Of a DNA stretch of 64,000 nt, positions 1 to 7,257 are shown one piece after another. Source of the DNA: Streptomyces iconiensis (GTDB lineage Bacteria; Actinomycetota; Actinomycetes; Streptomycetales; Streptomycetaceae); the NCBI RefSeq assembly GCF_028657195.3, contig NZ_JANCPR020000035.1:1-64000 (forward strand), in the 5' to 3' direction. Every line of letters starts with the position of its first letter. The first letter of the stretch is position 1. Below the pieces are notes generated by a model that was not told the DNA's origin, did not search any database, and saw only the letters and a program-made list of their open reading frames with translations. A program made the translations under genes and the position numbers.

Positions 1-995
1 AGACCGGTGCCCACACCGGTCTGGACCCCGGCCCTGTCCGTCATGGTCCGGGCCGCGTGCTCCCTCTCGGCGGCGCACGCATGCCCCGCGCGGATCAGCG
101 GCAACCGGGACCTGGGCGGTACGACGACGCCCGGCACAGGGGAGCGGTGGACCGTGCCCCCGACGTTCACCGGCCCCCTGGCGAGGACCACGCGGTACGC
201 CTCCGTCAGATCGGGGCCCAGCTCAAGCCCGTGTTCCTGCACCAGGATCCGGTGGCCCTCCTGGTAGGTCGCGATCGCCTCCTGGCGCCTGCCGACCCGG
301 CCCAGCGCACGGATGAGGTGCAGCCGGAAGCGCTCGCGCAGCGGGTGCGCGCGCACCAAGGACCTGAGTTCGCCCAGGACCTCATGGTGCCGTCCGAGGA
401 CGAGATCCGTGCCGACCCGCTCCTCGGTCACGATGATCCAGTGGTCCTGGAGCGTGATCGCGCCGGCGCGTATGCCGGGTGCGGAGACCTCCGGCGGGCG
501 GATGTCCTCGAAGGCGGGGCCCCTCCACAGGCTGAGCGCTTTCCGGTAGCTGCGCGCCGCCTCCTCGAACTCACCGCGTGCCGCCGCCCGCCTGGCTTCC
601 TTGACGCATGTGTCGAAGAAGACCAGGTCGATCGACGAGGGTTCCAGTAACAGCAGATAGCCGCCCGCCTGGTTGACGATCTGCGGCCGGCTTTGAGGGG
701 CCTCGTCGGGGAACGCCTGGTTCAGCAGCTCCCGCAGTTTCCACACCTTGATCTGGATCTGCCGCAGCGCGGTGCGCGGCGGGTTGTCCCACAGCGCGGC
801 GGCCAACGCCTCGCCGCCGACCCGGTTGTTGGCCCGCAGGGCCAGTACCGCCAGAAGCGCGCTCTGGAGAGGGTCACCCACCGGGAAACTACTCTCCCCG
901 TCGGTGAGTTCTGTGATTCCCAACAGGCGCAGTCTCACCGGAATCGTGTCGGCGACGGCCGCTGGCTCAGTGAAGCTCGTCAAGTTTTCCCCCAT
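1..995 (-). CDS. SARP-family transcriptional activator (3' end outside window)
   Basis: Reading leftwards from an ATG at 993-995, the frame stays open to the window edge (331 codons), so the C-terminus is missing. Residues about 15-100 look like an OmpR-type winged helix (LALRANNRVGGEALAAALWD, then KVWKLRELLN). Residues about 105-250 look like the bacterial transcriptional activation domain (SIDLVFFDTCVKEARRAA; YRKALSLWRGPAF; HPLRERFRLHLIRALGR). This layout is that of Streptomyces antibiotic regulatory proteins, which switch on neighbouring biosynthetic operons. Codon 116 (648-650) is TTA, the rare leucine codon read by the bldA tRNA, so expression may be tied to development. By position it could be the pathway activator, but its distance from the NRPS genes leaves this open. 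Whether further domains (NB-ARC, TPR) follow cannot be seen. Confidence 0.88.
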   Translation of the reverse strand, partial: MGENLTSFTEPAAVADTIPVRLRLLGITELTDGESSFPVGDPLQSALLAVLALRANNRVGGEALAAALWDNPPRTALRQIQIKVWKLRELLNQAFPDEAPQSRPQIVNQAGGYLLLLEPSSIDLVFFDTCVKEARRAAARGEFEEAARSYRKALSLWRGPAFEDIRPPEVSAPGIRAGAITLQDHWIIVTEERVGTDLVLGRHHEVLGELRSLVRAHPLRERFRLHLIRALGRVGRRQEAIATYQEGHRILVQEHGLELGPDLTEAYRVVLARGPVNVGGTVHRSPVPGVVVPPRSRLPLIRAGHACAAEREHAARTMTDRAGVQTGVGTG

Positions 996-1897
996 GATGT
1001 CCGTGCTTCCCGCGGTGCTGGTGGTGCCTCGTAGCTCCTACGGGGTCGTGAGCGGTACTTCCTCGGGTGTCCCAGGCGCGGATCGGTTGCCGGGGAGACG
1101 AAGGCGTCGTGGAGTAGGGACCGGCGTTCGTGGTCAGCGGTCGGATACGGAGTCGGCGGGTGCGGACTGTCCGAAGGTGAGGCGGAACGGGCGTGCCCAT
1201 GAGGCGTGCGGCAGCTCGGGCAGTCACCGGTGGGGGGCGGTGACCACGGGCTCGGGACGGTGGGTGCGGAAGCGGCGCCGTCAGCACGGCGGGACCACGG
1301 TGAAGCGGCCCGGCTCATCGGAAACGCGGCTCTGCACCCATCGGTCACACCTCTGCCCACAGAGCCGGCGGGCCTCGAACCGCGGCTGCTTCGGGCGGAG
1401 ATGACGGCGTCATCCTGACAAAGAAAGTGCAAAATGCCCAGTGGAACCAAGCTGTCCGCTTATGTGCGGCGCACGCACGGACTCCGGAAGCGTGATCGCG
1501 CGTGGTGGCGGACAGGCGTGCGCGGTCCGGCTCCGCACACACCGGGGACCCACCGGAAGCGGGCAGTCCGCCACCAGGGTCCGTAGTGGCCACGCCGCTC
1601 TTCCGTGGGAGCATGCATGTCTGGCTCCGTTCCGCCGTCGAGAGACATGCCCTGCCGCGAAGGAGCGCCTGCGGCCGTCGGGCTGTTCCAGGTCTGTGTC
1701 TCGGACCCGACGATCCCCCATCGCAAACGGGACTCGCGTCGCCGCGCGCGGATGGCGACAACACGCCAGCGGCCTTGTGCCCGCATCGTGCCCGGTGGTT
1801 GCGTGCAGAGCCCTGATCTTCAGGAGAGCCCTCGCGTCATCTCTACGTTCCGCCGCCGTCAGCGAGGCCGGAACCGAGCGTTTGGATCGATAGCCGG
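996..1897. other. 902-bp intergenic region between divergent SARP and sbnB-like genes
   Basis: No convincing gene is present. The open frames here have arginine/proline-rich, low-information translations and no recognisable motif. The region should hold divergent promoters. A 15-bp inverted repeat lies at 1400-1414 (GATGAC, 3-base spacer, GTCATC), followed by an unusually A-rich stretch (1415-1435). I could not assign -10/-35 boxes or SARP-type direct repeats with confidence. Confidence 0.5.
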
Positions 1898-2971
1898 ATG
1901 CTGCACTTCGACGAGTACCCGAACACCGACCTGCTCTACCTCTCCAGGAACGACGTACGGCTCGCGGCCGAGGACGTCGATGTCGTGCCCGTCGTGCGCG
2001 ACGCGATCGTGCGGCACGCGCAGGGCCTGACCCTGCTGCCCGACGAGGCGTACCTGGGCTGGACGACCGGCGACGGGTTCTCCGCACGTTCCCTGGCCAT
2101 GCCCGGTGGCATCCACACCGACTCCGGGCTCGAACTGGGGCTGAAGGTGATCAACGCGTCCCTCGGCAACCCGGGCAAGGGCGTGGCGAGGTCCCAGGGG
2201 CTGATGCTCCTGTTCGACCACGAACTCGCCTGGCCCCGCGTGGTGATGGAGGCCGCGTACGTCAGCGCCTTCCGTACCGCGGCCGTCAGCGCCGTCGCCG
2301 CGCTCGCCCTCGGCGTCCACCCGGTGCGGCGGCTGGCCGTGCTGGGCTGCGGCACGCTGGCGCGCGCCCACGTGCAACTGCTCTCCCGGGTGCTCGAAGG
2401 ACTGGAGACGATCACGCTCCACGACCTCGACCCCGCGCGCGCGGGCGCCCTCGCCGACGCGATCAACTCCGACCCGGACTTCGCCGGGGTACGCGCCCAG
2501 GCAGCGGCCGATCCGGAGACCTGCGTCAAGGACGCCGAGCTGGTGATCCCCGCGACCGTCACCACGGAGGGATACCTGCGTGCCGAGTGGTTCGCGCCCG
2601 GGGCGCTGATCGTGCACGTATCGCTGGACGACCTGCTGCCCGAGGTCGTGACGGCTGCCGGCCTCGTGGTCGTCGACGACTGGGGCCTGGTCAGCCACGA
2701 CCACCGCAGGCTGCTCGGCCGGATGTACCGCGAGGGCACGCTGCTGGGGCCCGGGGGCGAGAGCGCCGAGGACACCGAGCCGGCGCCCGGCGCGCGCCGC
2801 GTCGACGGCACGCTGGGCGAGGTGCTGCTGGGTACGGGGCCGGGCCGCGCGGCGGACACGGACGTGGTGGTGTGCAACCCGTTCGGCATGTCGATCCTGG
2901 ACGTCGCACTGGGCAGCGCGGTGGCCGCAGCCGCCGAGCGGCAGGGGCTCGGGAGGCGCATCCCCCGCTGA
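1898..2971 (+). CDS. sbnB: SbnB-like N-(2-amino-2-carboxyethyl)-L-glutamate dehydrogenase (Dap pathway)
   Basis: A 357-residue protein of the ornithine cyclodeaminase/mu-crystallin family. The N-terminal half carries the family substrate-binding region (about 60-120), and an NAD-binding Rossmann fold begins near residue 145 (RRLAVLGCGTLARAHVQLL). The length is usual for the family. In siderophore and peptide antibiotic pathways, SbnB oxidatively cleaves N-(2-amino-2-carboxyethyl)-L-glutamate to 2-oxoglutarate and L-2,3-diaminopropionate. The intermediate comes from the PLP enzyme SbnA, and an SbnA homologue lies at 6051-7094. That partnership is the main reason for preferring this assignment over a true ornithine cyclodeaminase. 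The ATG at 1898 has only a weak ribosome site. Substrate specificity is inferred from context. Confidence 0.82.
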   Translation: MLHFDEYPNTDLLYLSRNDVRLAAEDVDVVPVVRDAIVRHAQGLTLLPDEAYLGWTTGDGFSARSLAMPGGIHTDSGLELGLKVINASLGNPGKGVARSQGLMLLFDHELAWPRVVMEAAYVSAFRTAAVSAVAALALGVHPVRRLAVLGCGTLARAHVQLLSRVLEGLETITLHDLDPARAGALADAINSDPDFAGVRAQAAADPETCVKDAELVIPATVTTEGYLRAEWFAPGALIVHVSLDDLLPEVVTAAGLVVVDDWGLVSHDHRRLLGRMYREGTLLGPGGESAEDTEPAPGARRVDGTLGEVLLGTGPGRAADTDVVVCNPFGMSILDVALGSAVAAAAERQGLGRRIPR

Positions 2972-3011
2972 ACCCGCGTCGGCCGCAGCGCGTCGGTTGT
3001 AGCGCGTTCGG

Positions 3012-3077
3012 CCGCAGCTCGCCCGCCGCAGCTCGCCCGCCGCAGCTCGCCCGTAGCAGCTCGCCCGTAGCAGCGCG
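3012..3077. repeat. 14-bp tandem repeat, about 4.5 copies
   Basis: Units of CCGCAGCTCGCCCG start at 3012, 3026 and 3040, then a TAGCAGCTCGCCCG variant at 3054 and a partial unit at 3068. The array is intergenic, just after the sbnB-like gene, and has no obvious function. Confidence 0.9.
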
Positions 3078-3148
3078 TCGCCTCCCGAGCCTCGGCTGTC
3101 ACTCGTGCACCGCGGCACGCCGGCGAAGCGCTTCCGTGCCGTCGTACG

Positions 3149-3192
3149 CGACTGCCTCACGGCGGCTCCACGACTGCCTCACGGCGGCCCCA
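3149..3192. repeat. 22-bp tandem duplication upstream of the peptidase gene
   Basis: Two adjacent copies of a 22-bp unit (CGACTGCCTCACGGCGGC plus TCCA or CCCA), with a decayed third copy after it. It sits about 60 bp before the start of the secreted peptidase gene and could overlap its promoter. Confidence 0.85.
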
Positions 3193-3253
3193 CGACAGCC
3201 CCAACTCACGTTGTACGCAGGCCCATTGGGCCACGACCGAGGAGAAGCACACC

Positions 3254-4984
3254 GTGCTCAGACCCCGCGTCATCGTTCCCGCCACGCTGCTCGCGCTGAC
3301 ACTGGGCGCTGTGCCAGCGAGCGCCAGGCCGTCAGCCGAGCCGGCCGAAGCGGTCGCCACGAAGGTGAGCGAGAGGTTCCGCGCCCAGCAGCTCAAGTGG
3401 CAGCCCTGCTTCCCGGAGTCGGCGCCCGGGCTGCCGCCCGGCGGCGAGCGGCTGCAGTGCTCCGTCATGAAGGCCCCGCTGGACTGGAACAAGCCGGACC
3501 GCGGCACCGTCGACCTCGCCGTCAGCAGGCTCCGTCCCGAGCACGGCGAACCGAAGAACCTGCTGCTGACCAACCCCGGCGGGCCCGGCGAGGAAGGCAC
3601 GATCGTGCCGCTGCTGTTCCTCGACCCCCGGCACGCCGCCGTCGCCGACTCCTCGGAGATCGTCGGCGTCGACGTACGCGGAACAGGGCGCTCCACCAAT
3701 GTGACCTGCGGCGGCGAGACGATCGGCCGCGAACGCGATGTGCGCGACCGCGGCCGTACCAACGAGAACGCGATGCTGGACGACGCGGAGAGCATGGCGC
3801 GCGCGTGCCAGACCGCCTCGAAGCCGGTCGGCGACTACGTCAACACCGCCCAGACGGTGCGGGACTTCGACCTGCTGCGCTCCCTGCTCGGTCACGACAG
3901 GACCAACTTCTTCGGCTTCTCGGCCGGGACCTGGCTGGGCGCGCACTACGCGACGGCGTTCCCCTCGCGGGTCGGCCGCTTCGTCTTCGACTCCAGCGTG
4001 AAGTTCACCGGCACCTGGCAGCAGATCTACGCGTTGCAGCCCATGGGGTTCGAACGCCGTTTCCGGCAGGACTTCCTGCCGTGGGCCGCGCGTTACGACG
4101 CGGTGTACGGGCTGGGGGATTCGGCGCGCGCCGTGCGTGCCGTGTACGAGCGCACCAGGGCCCAACTGGCCGAGCAGCCGCTGGACATGGGCGACGGCAC
4201 GGTGGTGACCGCCACCTCGTTCGACTCTCTGATCGCGGGAAACCTCTACAACAAGGCGTACTTCCCGCAGCTCGGCGGGATCCTCGCCGGACTCGACGCG
4301 GCGACGGGCGGCTCCACGGCGCGTTCCGGGGACGCGGGCACGAGCGGCGCGGGTACGAGCGGCGCGGGTACGAAGGGTGCCGCCGGCGCGAACGGCGCCA
4401 AGGTGAAGAAGGACCTGGCGGAACTGGTCGACGGGGCGCGCGGCAGCGCCAAGATGCCCGGCGTGCCCACCGGCGCACCGGACGCCATCGACGCCACGTT
4501 CTACACCGTGGGCTGCAACGACACCCCGTGGCACGGCAACCGCCGTACGCTCGCGGCGAGTTCGGCCCTGCAGGGCAAGATGTTCCCGCTCATCGGCTGG
4601 CGCAGCATCGCCGAACCCTGTCTGTTCTGGGACAGGCCGGCCGTCAAGCTGCCCAAGCCGGACGGCAAGGGCCTGCCGCCCGTACTGATGGTGCAGTCCG
4701 AGCACGACCCGGCGGCACCGATGGAGGGCGCGAAGCTCGCCAGCGCCGGGTTCGCCGGATCGCGGCTGCTCACGGTCGAGGACGAGGGCGACCACATGCT
4801 CTACGGGAACAGCAACCCGTGCGTCGACAACGCGGTGGACTCCTACCTGGCCTCGGGCAAGCTGCCCAGGCGCGGCACCACGTGCACGGGCGGACCGCTG
4901 CCCGACCCGACGGCGCCGGAGGGCGCGCGAGGAGAGCACAGCGCCGAGCGGCTGAGCGGCTTCGCCGACAAGCTGCCCCGCTGA
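3254..4984 (+). CDS. Secreted alpha/beta-hydrolase, tripeptidyl aminopeptidase (TAP) family
   Basis: A 576-residue exported hydrolase. The GTG start at 3254 follows a GAGGAG ribosome site. The N-terminus is a signal peptide (basic MLRPR, hydrophobic core, cleavage after about PASA). The oxyanion-loop motif NPGGPG lies near residue 110. The nucleophile elbow is FGFSAGTWLG (Ser near 222), and the C-terminal TAP domain ends with the catalytic-His region DEGDHMLYGN. Family members remove N-terminal tri- or dipeptides outside the cell. Residues about 355-380 are a low-complexity Gly/Ser/Thr/Ala insertion encoded by a 15-bp repeat (4334-4378). It stands alone and ends in a strong hairpin terminator. 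It may be a housekeeping protease or process an exported peptide; the sequence does not decide. Confidence 0.9.
   Translation: MLRPRVIVPATLLALTLGAVPASARPSAEPAEAVATKVSERFRAQQLKWQPCFPESAPGLPPGGERLQCSVMKAPLDWNKPDRGTVDLAVSRLRPEHGEPKNLLLTNPGGPGEEGTIVPLLFLDPRHAAVADSSEIVGVDVRGTGRSTNVTCGGETIGRERDVRDRGRTNENAMLDDAESMARACQTASKPVGDYVNTAQTVRDFDLLRSLLGHDRTNFFGFSAGTWLGAHYATAFPSRVGRFVFDSSVKFTGTWQQIYALQPMGFERRFRQDFLPWAARYDAVYGLGDSARAVRAVYERTRAQLAEQPLDMGDGTVVTATSFDSLIAGNLYNKAYFPQLGGILAGLDAATGGSTARSGDAGTSGAGTSGAGTKGAAGANGAKVKKDLAELVDGARGSAKMPGVPTGAPDAIDATFYTVGCNDTPWHGNRRTLAASSALQGKMFPLIGWRSIAEPCLFWDRPAVKLPKPDGKGLPPVLMVQSEHDPAAPMEGAKLASAGFAGSRLLTVEDEGDHMLYGNSNPCVDNAVDSYLASGKLPRRGTTCTGGPLPDPTAPEGARGEHSAERLSGFADKLPR
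4334..4378 (+). repeat. In-frame 15-bp repeat (AGTSG units) in the TAP-family gene
   Basis: Three 15-bp units (GCGGGYACGAGCGGC type) encode an Ala-Gly-Thr-Ser-Gly linker inside the peptidase. It looks like a replication-slippage expansion in a surface loop. Confidence 0.85.
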
Positions 4985-5001
4985 CCCTGTAGCACGCACG
5001 T

Positions 5002-5039
5002 CACAGGGCTCCGTACCCCTCTGGGGGCGGAGCCCTGTG
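5002..5039 (+). terminator. Strong hairpin terminator after the TAP-family gene
   Basis: A perfect 12-bp stem (CACAGGGCTCCG at 5002-5013 with CGGAGCCCTGTG at 5028-5039) encloses a further CCCC/GGGG pairing. It starts 17 bases after the stop codon. There is no U-tract, as is common in actinomycetes. Confidence 0.85.
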
Positions 5040-5114
5040 GCGTCCGGTCATGCCCCCGCCGGCGTCATGGCGGGTGCGATGGTGACACGGCGGCGCCGGA
5101 TTCCGTGAAAAACA

Positions 5115-5151
5115 TTGCGGTGCATGGGCGTTGGCACAGTATGCTGCACGA
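5115..5151 (+). promoter_or_regulatory. Possible promoter giving a leaderless transcript
   Basis: TATGCT (5140-5145) resembles a -10 box and lies 6 bases before the GTG at 5152, which would put the transcription start on the start codon. The best upstream match is TTGCGG at 5115 with 19-bp spacing, which is weak. No Shine-Dalgarno sequence precedes the GTG. Confidence 0.4.
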
Positions 5152-5538
5152 GTGAGCGAATCGACTCCGAAAGAACGCGACCGAACATCCGCGCAGAATC
5201 TAGGTATTGACGCCGAGGAAATCCACGGCTCGCTTGAGGCGCGAAGGGCACTCGGTCCCGAAGCGGAATCGGACGTCGTCGCCAGCTTTCTGGAGCGGGC
5301 GGCGGGCGCGATCGACGCGCGTGTCGATCAGCGCATCGCGGAGAACGCCCCGGCGAGCAACGAAGGTTCGACGGACAGTGGCGGCTTCTGGCTCGCCGCT
5401 GTTTCGATCGGTATGGGAATTCCGGTCACGGGCGTGGCCACCTCGTTCAACGATTCGGGAAGTGTGATCGTGGCCGCCGTCGCCTGGGGTGGTATCGCAC
5501 TCGTGAATGTGGCCTACAACTTCCGCCGGAACCGGTAA
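5152..5538 (+). CDS. Small membrane protein of unknown function
   Basis: About 128 residues from a GTG at 5152. An upstream in-frame TTG at 5131 is less likely because a -10-like box lies between the two. The N-terminal half is soluble and charged ([20 protein letters not shown], then a helix rich in Arg and Glu). Two hydrophobic segments follow (about 78-96 and 102-119), and the tail is basic (NFRRNR), consistent with two membrane helices. The N-terminal pattern recalls a widespread uncharacterised actinomycete family. The first part of the gene is noticeably less GC-rich than its neighbours. No link to the biosynthetic genes can be shown. Confidence 0.7.
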   Translation: MSESTPKERDRTSAQNLGIDAEEIHGSLEARRALGPEAESDVVASFLERAAGAIDARVDQRIAENAPASNEGSTDSGGFWLAAVSIGMGIPVTGVATSFNDSGSVIVAAVAWGGIALVNVAYNFRRNR

Positions 5539-5603
5539 CCGGAAAATACCGTGGCGCATCGTCGCCACAAGTATCAGGCAGGGCGGTACCCGACTCGTAG
5601 GCT

Positions 5604-5630
5604 TCCCCTATTCACTGTCCCTAGGGGAGG
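5604..5630 (+). promoter_or_regulatory. Hairpin overlapping the panD ribosome-binding site
   Basis: TCCCCTA (5604-5610) can pair with TAGGGGA (5622-5628). The second arm is the core of the strong ribosome site AGGGGAGG (5623-5630), which lies 8 bases before the GTG at 5639. Folding could limit initiation. This comes from complementarity alone. Confidence 0.35.
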
Positions 5631-5638
5631 CGACACCT

Positions 5639-6010
5639 GTGCTCAGAACAATGCTCAAGTCGAAGATTCACCGCGCGACGGTGACGGCCGCTGATCTGAA
5701 CTACGTCGGGTCCTTGACCCTTGACCCGGATCTGATGGACGCGGCGGACCTGCTCCCGGGCGAGCAGGTCCATGTCGTGGACATCAACAACGGCTCGCGC
5801 CTGGAGACCTACGTCATCGAGGGCACGCGCGGCAGCGGTGAGGTGCAGATCAACGGTGCGGCGGCGAGGCTCGTGCACACCGGTGACCTGGTGATCGTGA
5901 TCGCCTACGGCATGGTGACCGACGAAGAGGCCAGGAGCGGCACCCCGCGGGTGGTCTTCGTCGACGAGCGCAACGCGGTCACGAACGTGGGGGGCGACCC
6001 GGGGGCCTGA
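5639..6010 (+). CDS. panD: Aspartate 1-decarboxylase (pyruvoyl enzyme), makes beta-alanine
   Basis: A 123-residue protein with near-exact positional identity to the family. The self-cleavage site is Gly24-Ser25 in NYVGSL; Ser25 becomes the pyruvoyl group. Lys9, His11, Tyr22, Arg54, Tyr58 and Asn72 are all at the expected positions. The GTG start at 5639 follows AGGGGAGG. It decarboxylates L-aspartate to beta-alanine. Normally panD serves pantothenate synthesis beside panB and panC, which are not here. Its place between the two Dap genes, and a beta-alanine-like adenylation domain in the NRPS at 29049-36389, suggest a dedicated pathway copy supplying beta-alanine as a building block. It could still be the only genomic panD. 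Confidence 0.95.
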   Translation: MLRTMLKSKIHRATVTAADLNYVGSLTLDPDLMDAADLLPGEQVHVVDINNGSRLETYVIEGTRGSGEVQINGAAARLVHTGDLVIVIAYGMVTDEEARSGTPRVVFVDERNAVTNVGGDPGA

Positions 6011-6055
6011 TACCAGGCCCCCGGGCCTGATGCCAGGACCGGTCCCGGCATCAGG
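5998..6055. terminator. Bidirectional terminator between convergent panD and sbnA-like genes
   Basis: Two hairpins in tandem. The first has a 12-bp perfect stem (CCCGGGGGCCTG at 5998-6009 with CAGGCCCCCGGG at 6014-6025). The second is CCTGATGCC (6026-6034) with GGCATCAGG (6047-6055). The first overlaps the panD stop codon and the second contains the sbnA stop codon, so terminators and coding ends are merged. Confidence 0.8.
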
Positions 6056-7094
6056 AGGCCGTGACGCGGAAGCGCAGGCCGTCCTCCCGGAACCGCGCGA
6101 CGGCACCGTGCACATCCTCCGCGATGTGCACGGTGTCGAGCCATGTGTCGTCGTAGACGGTGCCGAGGTACTTGCTCCCGTCGTCGGGGCACAGGCACAG
6201 CGCCCTGCGCGGGAAGTGCAGCGGGCCCAGGTCGCCGAGGTAGCCGCACAGCACGCTGCCGCTGGACCCGCCCAGCGCGATGCCCGTGTCCTCCAGGAAC
6301 ATCCGGCACGCCGCCACGGTGGCAGCGGGCGTGATCCGGGCCGCCTTGTCGTACGAGCCCCGTGTGAGGAAGGACGAGGCCCTGCTGGCCCCGAGCCCCG
6401 CGATCAGGCGCTGGCCGCCCGTCCCGCCGGTCACCACCGACCCCGTGGCGTCGACGGCCACGATCCTGACGCCGGGCGCGACAGCGCGCAGATGCGCGGA
6501 GATGCCGGCCAGCGTCCCCCCTGTGGACACGGCGATGTACACGGCGTCCAGGGCGGCCCCGCCCTGCGCGGCGATCTCGGGGCCCGTGGTGTGCTCGTGG
6601 ATCAGGGGGTTGGCCTGGTTGTGGTACTGGTTCGGCCAGCGGTACTCGGGGTGCTCGGCGCACAGTTCGCGTACCGCTTTGAGCCGGGTCAGAAGGTAAC
6701 CTCCCTGGCCGTCCGGCTCGTCGACGAACCGCAGTTCCACACCGCTCTCCGTGAGGGAGTCACGGGTCGGCTGTGGTGTTTTCTCGTCGATCACCGCGAT
6801 GAAATTGCAGTCCAGCAGGCGTACCAGTCTCGCCAGTGCGAGACCGAGGTTCCCCGAGGTCGACTCGACGATGACGGACCCGGGCACAAGTGGATTTATG
6901 CGGTCGATTTCGACCAGCAATCCAATTGCTGTCCTGTCCTTGATGGAGCCCGTTGGGTTAAGACTTTCGTGCTTGAGAGCCAGTTCATGCGTGCGCCCTC
7001 GGTATTCGACGGCGATATCCGAAATCGGAGTCGCCGAAATATTTGCACGCAGCTCGCCAATTCGCTGCAACAATTTTCTTCTCCCGGGTCGCAC
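6051..7094 (-). CDS. sbnA: SbnA-like PLP-dependent 2,3-diaminopropionate biosynthesis enzyme
   Basis: A 347-residue protein of the cysteine synthase/fold-type II PLP family. The PLP lysine is Lys52 in ESLNPTGSIKDRTA. The asparagine/serine loop ESTSGNLG and the glycine-rich phosphate loop VSTGGTLAGIS follow. SbnA enzymes join O-phospho-L-serine and L-glutamate to give N-(2-amino-2-carboxyethyl)-L-glutamate, which the SbnB partner (1898-2971) converts to Dap. The GTG start at 7094 gives a slightly long N-terminus, and a TTG at codon 8 or 9 is possible. The 5' end is less GC-rich than the rest. The gene is transcribed away from the ABC operon, with a 30-bp palindrome in the shared promoter region. 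Confidence 0.88.
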   Translation of the reverse strand: MRPGRRKLLQRIGELRANISATPISDIAVEYRGRTHELALKHESLNPTGSIKDRTAIGLLVEIDRINPLVPGSVIVESTSGNLGLALARLVRLLDCNFIAVIDEKTPQPTRDSLTESGVELRFVDEPDGQGGYLLTRLKAVRELCAEHPEYRWPNQYHNQANPLIHEHTTGPEIAAQGGAALDAVYIAVSTGGTLAGISAHLRAVAPGVRIVAVDATGSVVTGGTGGQRLIAGLGASRASSFLTRGSYDKAARITPAATVAACRMFLEDTGIALGGSSGSVLCGYLGDLGPLHFPRRALCLCPDDGSKYLGTVYDDTWLDTVHIAEDVHGAVARFREDGLRFRVTAS

Positions 7095-7175
7095 GCAGAT
7101 AATCCGCCAGCCTCAGGATCCGCTTTGACGCCTGTTTTCGGAAGGTGACTGGCGACTTATGGCCACCGGGCGATG

Positions 7176-7205
7176 CTCCGTGTCAACCGATCGGTTGACA
7201 CGGAG
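7176..7205. promoter_or_regulatory. Perfect 30-bp palindrome over divergent -35 boxes (probable operator)
   Basis: The half-site CTCCGTGTCAACCGA is followed at once by its exact reverse complement. Each arm contains TTGACA reading outward: plus strand at 7195-7200, minus strand at 7186-7181. A repressor bound here would cover both -35 boxes and control the ABC operon (start 7258) and the sbnA-like gene (start 7094). The symmetry and the ACCGATCGGT core suit a TetR-type dimer. No such regulator gene is visible in the window. The -10 boxes are not clear. Confidence 0.75.
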
Positions 7206-7257
7206 TTCCATCCGTAGGTCGCTACTGCTTCGGCGCCCGCCGGACAACGATGGGGAC

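Noticed and set aside
1865-1897. Possible sigma-E-like promoter (GGAACC) before the sbnB-like gene
   Set aside because: The spacing to any CGTT -10 is far too short.
1345-2087. Open frames of 100-225 codons on both strands in the gap before the sbnB-like gene
   Set aside because: Low-complexity translations, no ribosome sites and no motifs; several run into the real gene in another frame.
1898-2971. True ornithine cyclodeaminase (proline-forming)
   Set aside because: The fold is the same, but the SbnA homologue 3 kb away and acidic A-domain pockets make the Dap role more likely; not fully excluded.
7159-7257. Upstream ATG for the ABC ATPase
   Set aside because: It would start before the palindrome and -35 boxes; the ATG at 7258 begins with the usual family N-terminus.
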